From JBBRTJ01 sp038244535 (lineage in GTDB: Bacteria > Actinomycetota > Acidimicrobiia > Acidimicrobiales > Ilumatobacteraceae): a stretch of DNA of 10,916 nt. The notes beneath the pieces are model-generated. The model saw nothing but the letters and a program-made list of their open reading frames with translations. It had not been told where the DNA came from and made no database searches. The position numbers and the translations under genes are program-made. Shown here in pieces: positions 1 to 8,496 of the stretch. Location of the stretch: contig JBBRTJ010000110.1 in assembly GCA_038244535.1 (NCBI GenBank), forward strand, positions 1 through 10,916, written 5' to 3'. The first letter of the stretch is position 1. Each line of letters begins with the position of its first letter.

Positions 1-564
1 CTCGGTCGCCGGGCTGTCGACAAGGGGCTCCTCGACCGCCGCGAACAGGTGTACATGCTGCTGGCCTCCGAGCTCGACGAGTTCCGCCACCAGCCGGACC
101 GCTTCGTCGAGGTGCTCGGCGATCGCGAGGAGCGCTACTTCGAGCTGTACGACCTCGAGCCGCCGTTCATCATCAACAACACCGTGCCGCCCATGTCGAC
201 GTGGGCGCGCAAGGCCGATCATCACGTCGTCGAGGCGGTCTCTGGCACCGTGCTCAAGGGCGTCGGCGGCTCCGGCGGCATCGCCACCGGCCGAGCCCGG
301 GTGATCCTCGATCCGACCGACCCCTTCGCACTCCAACCCGGAGACATCCTCATCGCGCCGAACACCGACCCGTCGTGGGTCCCGCTGTTCATCCCCGCGG
401 GAGCGGCGGTGGTCAACGTGGGGGCGATGGGCAGCCACGCCATGATCGTGTCGCGTGACCTCGGCATCCCGTGCGTGGTGGCCGTGGTCGATGCCACCAT
501 GCGCATCCCCGACGGGGCCATGGTCACCGTCGACGGCAATGCCGGAACGGTGACCGTTCTTTGA
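1..564 (+). CDS. PEP-utilising enzyme, C-terminal mobile (swivelling) domain, 5'-truncated by the window
   Basis: The frame is open from base 1 and ends at TGA 562-564, so the start lies outside the window; 187 residues are visible. The last ~100 form the swivelling phosphohistidine domain of PEP-utilising enzymes (PEP synthase, pyruvate phosphate dikinase and rifampicin phosphotransferase families). Seen directly: a glycine-rich entry (GSGGIATGRARV), a GDILIAPNTDPSWVPLF strand region, and GSHAMIVSRDLGIPCVV. The His of GSHAMIV (bases 436-438) matches the phosphorylated histidine of the family's SHxAIxxRExGIPxV motif. The upstream part (VYMLLASELDEF) resembles the linker before this domain. 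In known relatives the His carries phosphate between an ATP-grasp domain and the substrate site. The substrate cannot be told from this fragment, and a stand-alone mobile-domain subunit is possible. The next gene starts 13 bp downstream, so co-transcription is likely. A second stop (TAG 565-567) follows directly. Confidence 0.88.
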   Translation, partial: LGRRAVDKGLLDRREQVYMLLASELDEFRHQPDRFVEVLGDREERYFELYDLEPPFIINNTVPPMSTWARKADHHVVEAVSGTVLKGVGGSGGIATGRARVILDPTDPFALQPGDILIAPNTDPSWVPLFIPAGAAVVNVGAMGSHAMIVSRDLGIPCVVAVVDATMRIPDGAMVTVDGNAGTVTVL

Positions 565-577
565 TAGGACGGCCGCC

Positions 578-1450
578 GTGGAGCTGTTCGCCAACCTGAC
601 ATCCACCTTGTACGAGCCTCGGGCCTTCGCTGCGATGGCCGAGGATCTGGGCTTCGACGGCGTCACCTGCTCGGACCACTACTGGCTGCGCGAGGTCTTC
701 CCCCACGTGTGGGTGACCCTGGCGGCAATGGCGTGCGCCACCGAACGGGTCACGCTGGCACCGTCGTTTGCCAACAACCTGTTCCGCTCGCCGTTCGAGT
801 TCGTGCAGGCCAGCCTGGCCATGCAGCGGCTCTCCAGTGGTCGGTACGAGGCGGGGCTCGGCGCTGGTTGGACCGAGCGCGAGATGGTGGCCACCGGTCA
901 GGTCTTCCCCGACGGCCCGGTGCGGGCCCGCAAGTACCGCGAGGCGCTGCTCATCGCTCGCGAGCTGTTCACCACCGGGGCGTGCCAGTTCGAGGGCGAG
1001 CACTACACGATGGACGTTCCCCCGATGGGCGTGCCCGAGGTCCCGATCCCGTTGGTCGCATCGGTGGGCGGACCATGGACCGTGCGCAACATCACGCCCA
1101 TCGTCGATCGCGTCGAGCTCAAGTTCGGTCGCACCACCAGAGGGGGCCAGCTCGACATGGCCGCCCTGGCCACGGTCACTCGCGACGAGCTGGCCGGGAT
1201 GGTCGCCGACGTCCAGGCGGCCAAGCCCGGCATCGACGTCGGTGTCTTCCTGCTGATGGCCGTCGGCGATGGACCCGAGGTGGCGACGATGGCTGATCTC
1301 ATGGGCGACAACTTCTGCGGAGGGTTCGTGGGCGAGGCAACGAAGGTGCTCGACAACCTGCGTGGGCTGGCCGACCTCGGCATCTCGCGCGTGCAGCTGA
1401 CCGAGCTGGTGAGGGGCTCGATCGCTCGACTCGGAGAGGACCTCGCATGA
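578..1450 (+). CDS. Luciferase-like (LLM class) flavin/F420-dependent oxidoreductase
   Basis: This 290-residue protein has the length and layout of a single-domain bacterial-luciferase-family TIM barrel. Seen: the N-terminal strand MELFANLTS; AEDLGFDGVTCSDHYW (about 21-36), the usual first helix and SDH-type active-site loop; ACATERVTLAPS (52-63); SPFEFVQASLAMQRLSSGR (71-89); LGAGWTEREM (94-103), the typical LGxGW motif; and ASVGG (161-165) before the barrel's C-terminal half. Family members oxidise or reduce small organic substrates with FMN or coenzyme F420. In actinobacteria F420 is common, but the cofactor is inferred. The start is GTG 578 with AGGA at 566-569, 8 nt upstream. The stop overlaps the next start (ATGA 1447-1450), so translation is probably coupled to the SnoaL-like gene. 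The substrate is unknown. Confidence 0.9.
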   Translation: MELFANLTSTLYEPRAFAAMAEDLGFDGVTCSDHYWLREVFPHVWVTLAAMACATERVTLAPSFANNLFRSPFEFVQASLAMQRLSSGRYEAGLGAGWTEREMVATGQVFPDGPVRARKYREALLIARELFTTGACQFEGEHYTMDVPPMGVPEVPIPLVASVGGPWTVRNITPIVDRVELKFGRTTRGGQLDMAALATVTRDELAGMVADVQAAKPGIDVGVFLLMAVGDGPEVATMADLMGDNFCGGFVGEATKVLDNLRGLADLGISRVQLTELVRGSIARLGEDLA

Positions 1451-1923
1451 GCGCAGACGACAAGTGGAACGTCGTCGAGACCGTCTATCGCTACGCGTTG
1501 GGCATCGACACGAGGGACTTCGCGATGTACCGCTCGATCTTTGCCGACGAGGTCGCCATCGACTTCTCGAGCTACAGCGGGCAGCCCGGAGCGCCGATGA
1601 CCGGCGACGAATGGGTGGCCCGGGTCAAGCCGCTGTTCCTCGGCCTGGCGGCGACGCAGCACTCGATGACGAACCCCATCGTCGAGCTCAGCGGCGGCGA
1701 CGACACAGCGACGTGTCGCATGTACATGCAGGCCCACCACGTGTACGACGCCGCTGTCCCCGCGTCGTGGTTCACGATCGGCGGGTACTACGACGACACG
1801 CTGGTGCGCCGCGGTGATGGCTGGGCCATCACCGGTGTCACGCTCACCGTCCTGTGGCGAAGGGGCGATCCGGCCATCATGGCCGCAGCCGCCGCGGCCG
1901 GCACGAGGCTCCTCGCCGGCTGA
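1447..1923 (+). CDS. SnoaL-like / NTF2-fold family protein
   Basis: The protein has 158 residues, normal for the SnoaL_4-type NTF2-like fold (ketosteroid isomerase, bile-acid dehydratase, scytalone dehydratase relatives). Typical pattern: an N-terminal helix with VVETVYRYALGIDTRDFAMYR (split about 9-29), then IFADEVAIDFSSYSG, a central helix with TGDEWVARV, then TQHSMTNPIVEL with His72 in the place of the family's pocket histidine. Strands with QAHHVY and FTIGGYYDDTLVRRGDGWAITGV complete the cone. Tyr14, Asp21/Asp24 and His72 are candidate pocket residues by eye. Family members catalyse dehydration, isomerisation or ring hydroxylation, and some only bind ligand; the reaction here is not known. 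AGAGGA at 1435-1440 serves ATG 1447, which overlaps the oxidoreductase stop by 4 bp. The pairing suggests the two act on the same substrate. Confidence 0.86.
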   Translation: MSADDKWNVVETVYRYALGIDTRDFAMYRSIFADEVAIDFSSYSGQPGAPMTGDEWVARVKPLFLGLAATQHSMTNPIVELSGGDDTATCRMYMQAHHVYDAAVPASWFTIGGYYDDTLVRRGDGWAITGVTLTVLWRRGDPAIMAAAAAAGTRLLAG

Positions 1924-1958
1924 GCGCCTCCGTTTCGGCTGGGCGGGGGTGAGCTGGG

Positions 1959-1964
1959 TAGGGT
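1959..1964 (+). promoter_or_regulatory. Candidate -10 element ahead of the acyl-CoA dehydrogenase
   Basis: TAGGGT fits the actinobacterial TANNNT -10 pattern and lies in the 112-bp gap between the SnoaL-like stop and the dehydrogenase start. No convincing -35 box is present at 16-19 bp. Single TANNNT matches are common by chance, so this is weak. If real, it would give a 5' leader of about 65 nt. Confidence 0.2.
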
Positions 1965-2035
1965 CCGCGCCATGGCCTGCAGTCGGTCGGACCGACCGCA
2001 TCACAGGCCAAGGACGAACGGAAAGGCGACTCGGC

Positions 2036-3355
2036 ATGGTTGGTGGCGCACTGAAGAGCTCCAGCATGGACGACCTCGATCTGAGGATGTCCGAAGGCGT
2101 TCGCCCGCTCTACGAAGCGGTCAAGACCTTCATCCGCGAGGAGGTCGACCCGATCACCGAGGAGTTCTACCGACTCGGTGAGAACCGGGCCGAGCGATGG
2201 AGCTGGGCGCCCGGCCAGCTCGAGCTGCTGGAGGTGGCCAAGAACAAGGCGCGGGCCCAGGGTCTCTGGAACTTCTTCCTGCCCAACGCCGAGACGGGCC
2301 AGGGCCTGAGCAACCTCGACTACGCCTACATCGCCAACGAGCTGGGCAAGAACCGACTCGCGTCGGAGTGCCTCAACTGCTCGGCGCCCGACACCGGCAA
2401 CATGGAGGTCATCGAGCGGGTCGGCACGCCAGAGCAGAAGAAGCAGTGGCTCGAGCCGCTGCTGCGGGGCGAGATCCGCTCGGCCTACGCCATGACCGAG
2501 CCCGGCGTCATGAGCTCGGACGCCAAGCAGATCCAGACTGCGGCCGTGCTCGACGGTGACGAGTGGGTCATCAACGGCGAGAAGTTCTACATCTCGGGTG
2601 CCGGCGACCCCCGATGCAAGATCATGATCACCATGGTGCGCACCAACCCCGATGCCGACACCTACAAGCAGCAGTCCCAGATCCTGGTGCCCGTCGACGC
2701 TCCCGGGGTCGAGATCATCGGGCCGATGTACGTGTTCGGCGCCGACGACGCCCCGCACGGCCACATGCACATCCGGTTCAACGACGTGCGCGTCCCGAGG
2801 TCCAACATCTTGATGGGTGAGGGCCGCGGCTTCGAGATCTCGCAGCTTCGGCTCGGGCCGGGCCGCATCCACCACTGCATGCGCTCGGTCGGGGCGGCCG
2901 AGCGGGCCATCGAGCTGATGGTCGACCGCGGCCTGTCGCGCGAGGGCTTCGGCAAGAAGCTCATCAACCTCGGCAAGAACATGGAGGTCATCTCGCGGTC
3001 GCGCATCGAGGTCGAGTCCATGCGGCTCATGGTGCTGCGGGCGGCGAAGGCCATGGACACCCTCGGCAACGCCGAGGCCCGCGTGTGGGTCAGCGCCGTC
3101 AAGGCGATGATCCCCGAGAAGTGCTGCGACATCATCAACGAGGCCATCCAGATGCACGGCGCTGCCGGCATCTCGCAGTGGTTCCCGCTGGCCGACATGT
3201 GGCACAGCCAGCGCACGTTGCGCCTCGCCGACGGCCCCGACGAGGTCCACCACCAAGTGGTGGCCCGCGCCGAGGCCAAGAGCCGCCAGGCCGACCGTGA
3301 CGCCGGTCCCCAGGGCCAGAACGGCTCCCGAGGCTCCCTGTTCACCGGTCCATGA
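2036..3355 (+). CDS. Acyl-CoA dehydrogenase family protein (ACAD10/11-like)
   Basis: From ATG 2036 the product is 439 residues, a full-length soluble flavoprotein acyl-CoA dehydrogenase. Domains in order: N-terminal helical domain (about 15-145), middle beta domain with the FAD/substrate signature YAMTEPGVMSSDA (151-163) and WVINGEKFYISGAGD (177-191), then the C-terminal helical domain with RLGPGRIHH (272-280), SREGFGKKL (301-309) and QMHGAAGIS (372-380). The end has RLADGPDEVHH (396-406), the form known from ACAD10/ACAD11-type enzymes. Asp399 aligns by eye with the catalytic Glu of the classical IYEGT motif. These enzymes introduce an alpha-beta double bond into acyl-CoA and pass electrons to ETF. 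GAAAGG at 2021-2026 supports ATG 2036; ATG 2066 (429 residues, GAAGAG upstream) is a real alternative. The frame stays open upstream to 1814, but that part is only antisense/overlap of the previous gene and lacks homology. Confidence 0.93.
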   Translation: MVGGALKSSSMDDLDLRMSEGVRPLYEAVKTFIREEVDPITEEFYRLGENRAERWSWAPGQLELLEVAKNKARAQGLWNFFLPNAETGQGLSNLDYAYIANELGKNRLASECLNCSAPDTGNMEVIERVGTPEQKKQWLEPLLRGEIRSAYAMTEPGVMSSDAKQIQTAAVLDGDEWVINGEKFYISGAGDPRCKIMITMVRTNPDADTYKQQSQILVPVDAPGVEIIGPMYVFGADDAPHGHMHIRFNDVRVPRSNILMGEGRGFEISQLRLGPGRIHHCMRSVGAAERAIELMVDRGLSREGFGKKLINLGKNMEVISRSRIEVESMRLMVLRAAKAMDTLGNAEARVWVSAVKAMIPEKCCDIINEAIQMHGAAGISQWFPLADMWHSQRTLRLADGPDEVHHQVVARAEAKSRQADRDAGPQGQNGSRGSLFTGP

Positions 3356-3543
3356 CGGCCGGCGTTCTGATGAGGGGAGACCACCTCGGGCAATCGGGGT
3401 GACGATCGCAGCGATCGCCGCGAAGGCCGCGGAGTGAGCCCGCTCACCGTGGTTCACCGGCCGGGATCTTGCTCTGGGTTTGGTCGGGCTAGGCCTCGGC
3501 CACCCACGCTTCGGCGTCGGTGTAGGCGGCATGGCTTGCCTCG
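3356..3543. other. Non-coding stretch after the acyl-CoA dehydrogenase
   Basis: No protein-like frame was recognised on either strand. The stretch holds a CGATCG-rich patch (3403-3417) and two small hairpins, described separately. On the minus strand the frame of the adjoining transporter relic runs on without a stop into proline/arginine-rich translation that does not look like a transporter. A shifted minus frame ends at a TAG at 3489-3491. Confidence 0.5.
3418..3447 (+). terminator. Candidate hairpins downstream of the acyl-CoA dehydrogenase
   Basis: Two adjacent inverted repeats begin 62 nt past the dehydrogenase stop: CCGCG-aaggc-CGCGG (3418-3432) and GTGAGC-cc-GCTCAC (3434-3447). Both are GC-rich but short and neither is followed by a T run, so intrinsic termination is only possible, as in GC-rich actinobacteria that use U-poor terminators. 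Confidence 0.25.
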
Positions 3544-3874
3544 CCTCGATGCCGAAGAAGGCGGGGAGCTGGCCGAACACGATGTTGGCGGCGATGCCCG
3601 TCAGGAAGCCGATCATCACCGAGTGGGGCACGAACCGCGTGTAGCGGCCGAACCTCAGCACGCCGGCCACGACCATGAGCCCACCGGCGATCAGGGTGAG
3701 CAGGAACAGCGCGCCGGGGCGATTGGCGCTGGGGATGGTGGAGATGGCAGAGCCGGCGGCGAGGGCCGATGCACTCGTCGTGGTGATCACCATCAGGCGA
3801 GTGCTGGAGGTGAGGCCGCCGCCGATCGGGCCGAATGATCCCACCCCCTCGATCAGTTGCGACGAGCGCATCAT
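3544..3874 (-). pseudogene. Relic of a SulP-family anion transporter (N-terminal membrane region only)
   Basis: Reading the minus strand from ATG 3874-3872, the translation contains a clear SulP (SLC26/SulP inorganic anion transporter) core segment: FGPIGGGLTSSTRLMVITT, then ALAAGSAISTIP, FLLTLIAGGLMVVAGVLRFG, RYTRFVPHSVMIGFLTGIAA and NIVFGQLPAFFGIEA. This matches the region of transmembrane helices 3-5 or so, with three hydrophobic stretches. A real SulP protein is about 500-600 residues; here only ~100 residues are recognisable. The first ~60-70 residues and all later helices and the STAS domain are missing, and the frame runs on into antisense of the dehydrogenase without its own stop. A shifted frame gives a TAG at 3489-3491, so a frameshift near 3545 is possible. 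There is no ribosome binding site before the ATGs at 3874/3871. It is opposite in strand to all intact genes and is best seen as a deletion remnant. Confidence 0.75.
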
Positions 3875-3933
3875 CGTGGATGGCGGCCCCCGTGGCGGGT
3901 GTACAACATGAGAAAGCTGGAGGATGGATCGCC

Positions 3934-5280
3934 ATGAAGCTTCCCGACACCACCGCGGAGCAGGTCGAGGTTGGTCGGAGCCGCCGTGAGGTGGTGCCAA
4001 GGACGACCCATGCCGACTGGGCGCCCGCGTCGGACCGGCCTGACCCGATCGAGGTGCTGACGGCATCGAACGAGGGCCGGCTCGACGAGCTCGTACCGAT
4101 CCGCTTCGGGCGCATGGCCGTGAGCCCGTTCACGTTCCTGCGAGGCTCGGCGGCAGTGATGATGGCCGACCTCGCCGCAGTGCCGTCGACGGGGCTGAAC
4201 GTGCAGGCCTGCGGGGACTGCCACCTCATGAACTTCGGGCTGTTCGCCACGCCCGAGCGCAACGTCATGTTCGGCCTCAACGACTTCGACGAGACGCTCC
4301 CTGGCCCGTGGGAGTGGGACCTCCAGCGCCTCGCAGCCAGCATCGTGGTCGCCGCCCGCGACGTCCGGCTCGACGACGCGAGGGCGATGGCCGGCGCGGC
4401 GGCGGCCGTGCGCGCCTACCGCGAGCGGATGTGGGGGCTCGCCGCCATGAGCCCGCTCGAGGTCTGGTACGACAAGATCGACCTGCAGCGGGCCCTCGAG
4501 GTAGCCCCTGATCGGGCCGCCCGCGAGCGGCGCGAGCAGCTCGAGCGTCAGGCCCGCAAGCGGGTCGCCGAGAACCTGTTCCCCAAGATCGTCACCAGCG
4601 AGGGTGGTCACCTCCGAATCGCCGACCAGCCGCCGCTCATGTACCACATGCCTGACCTCACCGAGGAGGCCGCCATGGGCTTCTTGGACACCTACCGGGC
4701 CTCGCTGTCCACTGATCGGCGCGTGCTGTTCGACCAGTACCGCTTCGAGGATGCCGCCATCAAGGTGGTCGGCGTCGGCAGCGTCGGCACCCGCTGCTTC
4801 GTCGCGCTGTTCACCTCGGCCGGCGGTCACCCGCTGCTGCTCCAGGTGAAGGAGGCGAACCGCTCGGTGCTCGAGCCCTACGTCGGCATGCACGACATCG
4901 CCCACAACGGCGAGCGGGTCGTCGTCGGTCAGCACCTCATGCAGGCGGCCAGCGACATCTTTCTGGGCTGGGGCACCGGACCTGGGGGGCGCGACTTCTA
5001 CGTTCGCCAACTGCGGGACATGAAGGTGTCCGTCACCTTGGTGAACGACCCCAAGTTCATCGTGCGCTACGCCGAGTTCTGCGGGTTGGCGCTGGCGCGC
5101 GCCCATGCCAACACCGGCTCGGCCGCCGCCATCGCCGGCTACTTGGGCAAGAACGACAAGGCCGACCAGTCGCTCGCCCAGTTCGGGTTGGCCTATGCCG
5201 AGCAGACCGAGCGCGACCACCGTGCTCTCGTCGAAGCCATCGACAGCGGCCGCATCCCGGCCATCATGGAAACCGCCTGA
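3934..5280 (+). CDS. DUF2252 domain-containing protein
   Basis: The product from ATG 3934 is 448 residues, the usual size for DUF2252 proteins. Hallmarks: RFGRMAVSPFTFLRGSAAVM (57-76), GDCHLMNFG (94-102), NDFDETLPGPWEWDLQRLA (116-134), GVGSVGTRC (280-288), VVVGQHLMQAASDIFLGW (329-346), RQLRDMKVS (358-366) and ARAHANTG (389-396). The GDCHxxNFG and NDFDE motifs resemble the catalytic loop and metal-binding Asp of aminoglycoside-phosphotransferase/kinase-like folds, so an ATP-dependent phosphotransfer role is possible, but the family's function is not established. No signal peptide or membrane segment is present, so it is cytosolic. GGAGG at 3919-3923, 10 nt before ATG 3934, fixes the start; the frame extends upstream to 3835, but that part overlaps the SulP relic. 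It stands alone between two minus-strand relics. Confidence 0.93.
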   Translation: MKLPDTTAEQVEVGRSRREVVPRTTHADWAPASDRPDPIEVLTASNEGRLDELVPIRFGRMAVSPFTFLRGSAAVMMADLAAVPSTGLNVQACGDCHLMNFGLFATPERNVMFGLNDFDETLPGPWEWDLQRLAASIVVAARDVRLDDARAMAGAAAAVRAYRERMWGLAAMSPLEVWYDKIDLQRALEVAPDRAARERREQLERQARKRVAENLFPKIVTSEGGHLRIADQPPLMYHMPDLTEEAAMGFLDTYRASLSTDRRVLFDQYRFEDAAIKVVGVGSVGTRCFVALFTSAGGHPLLLQVKEANRSVLEPYVGMHDIAHNGERVVVGQHLMQAASDIFLGWGTGPGGRDFYVRQLRDMKVSVTLVNDPKFIVRYAEFCGLALARAHANTGSAAAIAGYLGKNDKADQSLAQFGLAYAEQTERDHRALVEAIDSGRIPAIMETA

Positions 5281-5284
5281 CGAG

Positions 5285-5303
5285 GGCCGGCTCGCCCCCG
5301 GCC
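5285..5303. terminator. Candidate bidirectional hairpin after the DUF2252 gene
   Basis: GGCCGG (5285-5290) and CCGGCC (5298-5303) form a 6-bp all-GC stem with a 7-nt loop, starting 4 nt after the DUF2252 stop. There is no T run. It also lies at the very end of the minus-strand membrane-protein relic (TAG at 5305-5303), which is where a shared terminator between convergent genes would be expected. Confidence 0.35.
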
Positions 5304-5521
5304 TAGGCCGCGACCGTGGCCTGACCAGCGCTGCGACGGTTCAGCACGATCACGCTCATCGTTCCCACCCGGAGCGGGAACAGCAGTGAGACCACGCGAG
5401 CCTGGGCCACCGTGAGCAGCAGGACGATGACGAGCACGTAGCTGACGATGGCGAACCAGCGGGGGATGAGCCCCGAGCGCAGGGCGCGGGTCGTTCCGGT
5501 GGCAAACCAGGAACACCTCGC
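5303..5521 (-). pseudogene. Relic of an integral membrane protein (C-terminal end only)
   Basis: The minus-strand frame between a TGA (5524-5522) and a TAG (5305-5303) encodes 72 residues with no usable start. It reads FATGTTRALRSGLIPRWF, AIVSYVLVIVLLLTVAQA, RVVSLLFPLRVGTMSVIVL and NRRSAGQATVAA. This has the shape of the last two membrane helices of an actinobacterial hypothetical membrane protein: a basic loop ending in LIPRWFA, a hydrophobic helix, a short loop, a FPLxVxxxSVxxL helix and a polar tail. The in-frame TGA just upstream, and a neighbouring frame that supplies SEVFLV at the matching place, suggest a frameshift around 5500-5515. The N-terminal part was not recognised further upstream. 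It is too short for the track of start-to-stop frames. Function unknown. A small stand-alone gene with a non-standard start is the alternative, but less likely. Confidence 0.6.
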
Positions 5522-5747
5522 TCACCGTGATGCCCTTTGAGGGCGATGCCGCCACGAGGCGAGCTACTCGGCGCCACCCGACTTGGTTTGGCCACGACGG
5601 GGGCCCTGCGGTCCGTCGGCTGGCCATGACCTTCGGCCCTGGCGAGATCGCCACCGGCCGGAGCGAGACTGGCACGGTGTTTGATCGAGACGTGAGCAGG
5701 CTCCGCTCCCGGAACCGGCGGCCCCCGGGTGCCGTCGCCGGCAGGCC
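5522..5747. other. Stretch between the membrane-protein relic and the GNAT gene, no confident gene
   Basis: A + strand frame from GTG 5527 to TGA 5751 (74 codons) overlaps the GNAT start by ATGA, but its arginine/proline-rich translation matches nothing I know and it lacks a ribosome binding site. On the minus strand the stretch could hold more of the decayed membrane-protein gene (a frame with GWRRVARLVAAS then GITVSEVFLV). I support neither as a working gene. Confidence 0.4.
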
Positions 5748-6662
5748 ATGACCGGAGGCGCAGGCGCGGAGGCGCGCACGGTGCCGTTGGCGCACGGCCG
5801 GACCTTGACCGTGCGCGCCGCCACCAGGCAGGACGCGCCGGGCCTGGGCCTGCTGTTCGACAGCCTCTCGGATGAGGACCGATACCACCGGTTCCTGGCG
5901 CTGTACCGCCCTCAGCCGGACTTCCTCGAGCGTTGGGTGACGATCGCCGACGCGGGCGGTTGCGCGCTGGTGGCCGTCGTTGACGACGGCGAGCCCGGCG
6001 TCCAGCTCGTGGGCGAGGCCGGCTACTCGATCCTGCCGAACGGCGACGGGGACTTCGGGATCACGGTGGGGCCCGGCTGGCGGGGCTGGCTCGGTCCCTA
6101 CCTGCTCAACGCGCTGTTCGAAGAGGCCGCGGCCCGCGGTGTCCCCAACCTCGAGTCAACGGTGCTGTTCGAGAACCGGGCGATGCTCAGGCTGGCCCGA
6201 TCCCGCGGCTACGCCACCGTCGCCGAGGACGACGTCGCCGCCGTCCACGTGATCTTGTCCACGACCGGGCGCACGCCGGGCTGGCCACCGCTCGACCACC
6301 GGCCCCGGGTGCTGGTCGAGGTGCCAGGCCTGCGGTGGCGCCCGGCGGTCGAGGCCCGGCGGGCGGGCCTCGAGGTGATCATCTGCCGGGGTCCGGGCCC
6401 GTCGCCGGGACCCACGACGTGCCCGGTCCTGCGGGGCGAGCGCTGCCCGCTGGCCGACGGCGCCGACGCCATCGTGGTGGCGCTCCCGGCGAGCGACCCG
6501 CGCACGCAGCAGCTCCTGGCCTCTCATCGCGAGCGCCACGGCGCCGCCGTCGTCGAGGACGGCCTGGCGCGGACGGACCCGGAGGGTCCGGCGGTGATGG
6601 AGGTGCTCAGCTGGCTCCTGCTGGGAGACGCCGCACGAGGCGACGGCCCTTCGCCGGCCTGA
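5748..6662 (+). CDS. GNAT-family N-acetyltransferase with an extra C-terminal cysteine-containing domain
   Basis: The product has 304 residues. Residues about 21-172 form a GNAT fold: LTVRAATRQDAPGLGLLFDSL (split, 20-40), SDEDRYHRFLALY (41-53, the form seen in Pat-like protein acetyltransferases), GEAGYSIL, FGITVGPGWRGWLGPYLLNAL with RGWLG at 112-116 as the acetyl-CoA pyrophosphate loop, then a helix and LFENRAMLRLARSRGY, the typical motif B. The ~125 residues that follow are a second domain: alternating strand and helix (VLVEVPGL, VEARRAGLEVIIC) and the motif TCPVLRGERCPLADGADAIV with Cys225 and Cys233, plus Cys213. I do not recognise this domain; a small metal site, disulfide or receiver-like fold is possible. 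The gene ends 52 bp before an acetyl-CoA synthetase, so a role in acylating that enzyme is an inference. No strong ribosome site is seen before ATG 5748, so the start could lie a little downstream. Confidence 0.8.
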   Translation: MTGGAGAEARTVPLAHGRTLTVRAATRQDAPGLGLLFDSLSDEDRYHRFLALYRPQPDFLERWVTIADAGGCALVAVVDDGEPGVQLVGEAGYSILPNGDGDFGITVGPGWRGWLGPYLLNALFEEAAARGVPNLESTVLFENRAMLRLARSRGYATVAEDDVAAVHVILSTTGRTPGWPPLDHRPRVLVEVPGLRWRPAVEARRAGLEVIICRGPGPSPGPTTCPVLRGERCPLADGADAIVVALPASDPRTQQLLASHRERHGAAVVEDGLARTDPEGPAVMEVLSWLLLGDAARGDGPSPA

Positions 6663-6680
6663 TCGGGACCTCCGCCCCTG

Positions 6681-6707
6681 TTGGCAGCGACCTCGCCCTC
6701 CTACCGT
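6681..6707 (+). promoter_or_regulatory. Candidate promoter giving a leaderless acsA operon mRNA
   Basis: TTGGCA (6681-6686) resembles a -35 box and TACCGT (6702-6707) fits the TANNNT -10 pattern. The -10 ends 7 nt before ATG 6715, so transcription would begin at or next to the A of the start codon. This agrees with the absence of any Shine-Dalgarno sequence there; leaderless starts are common in actinobacteria. The 15-bp spacer is short. Confidence 0.4.
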
Positions 6708-6714
6708 CTGAAGC

Positions 6715-8492
<1,778 letters not shown>

Positions 8493-8496
<4 letters not shown>

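Noticed and set aside
1972..2181. Possible leaderless 69-codon gene starting at ATG 1972, 7 nt after TAGGGT
   Set aside because: It overlaps the conserved dehydrogenase N-terminus out of frame and gives Arg-rich, non-protein-like sequence.
3403..3417. CGATCG repeated patch as a regulator operator
   Set aside because: Short self-complementary GC-rich words are frequent in this DNA, and there is no nearby + strand promoter to control.
1877..4066. A 729-codon minus-strand open frame spanning the acyl-CoA dehydrogenase and the SulP relic
   Set aside because: Most of it is the antisense of the dehydrogenase in a GC-rich genome, where such frames stay open by chance. Only the ~100 SulP-like codons are meaningful, and they are reported separately.
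3871..5220. A 449-codon minus-strand frame opposite the DUF2252 gene
   Set aside because: The opposite strand has strong DUF2252 motifs and a good ribosome site; the minus translation has no recognisable domain.
5362..5382. Inverted repeat GTTCCC...GGGAAC with a 9-nt loop
   Set aside because: It lies within the coding part of the membrane-protein relic, has no T run and is not placed at a gene end.
5527..5751. 74-codon + strand frame (GTG start) overlapping the GNAT start by ATGA
   Set aside because: No ribosome site, Arg/Pro-rich, no known family; the overlap alone is weak evidence.
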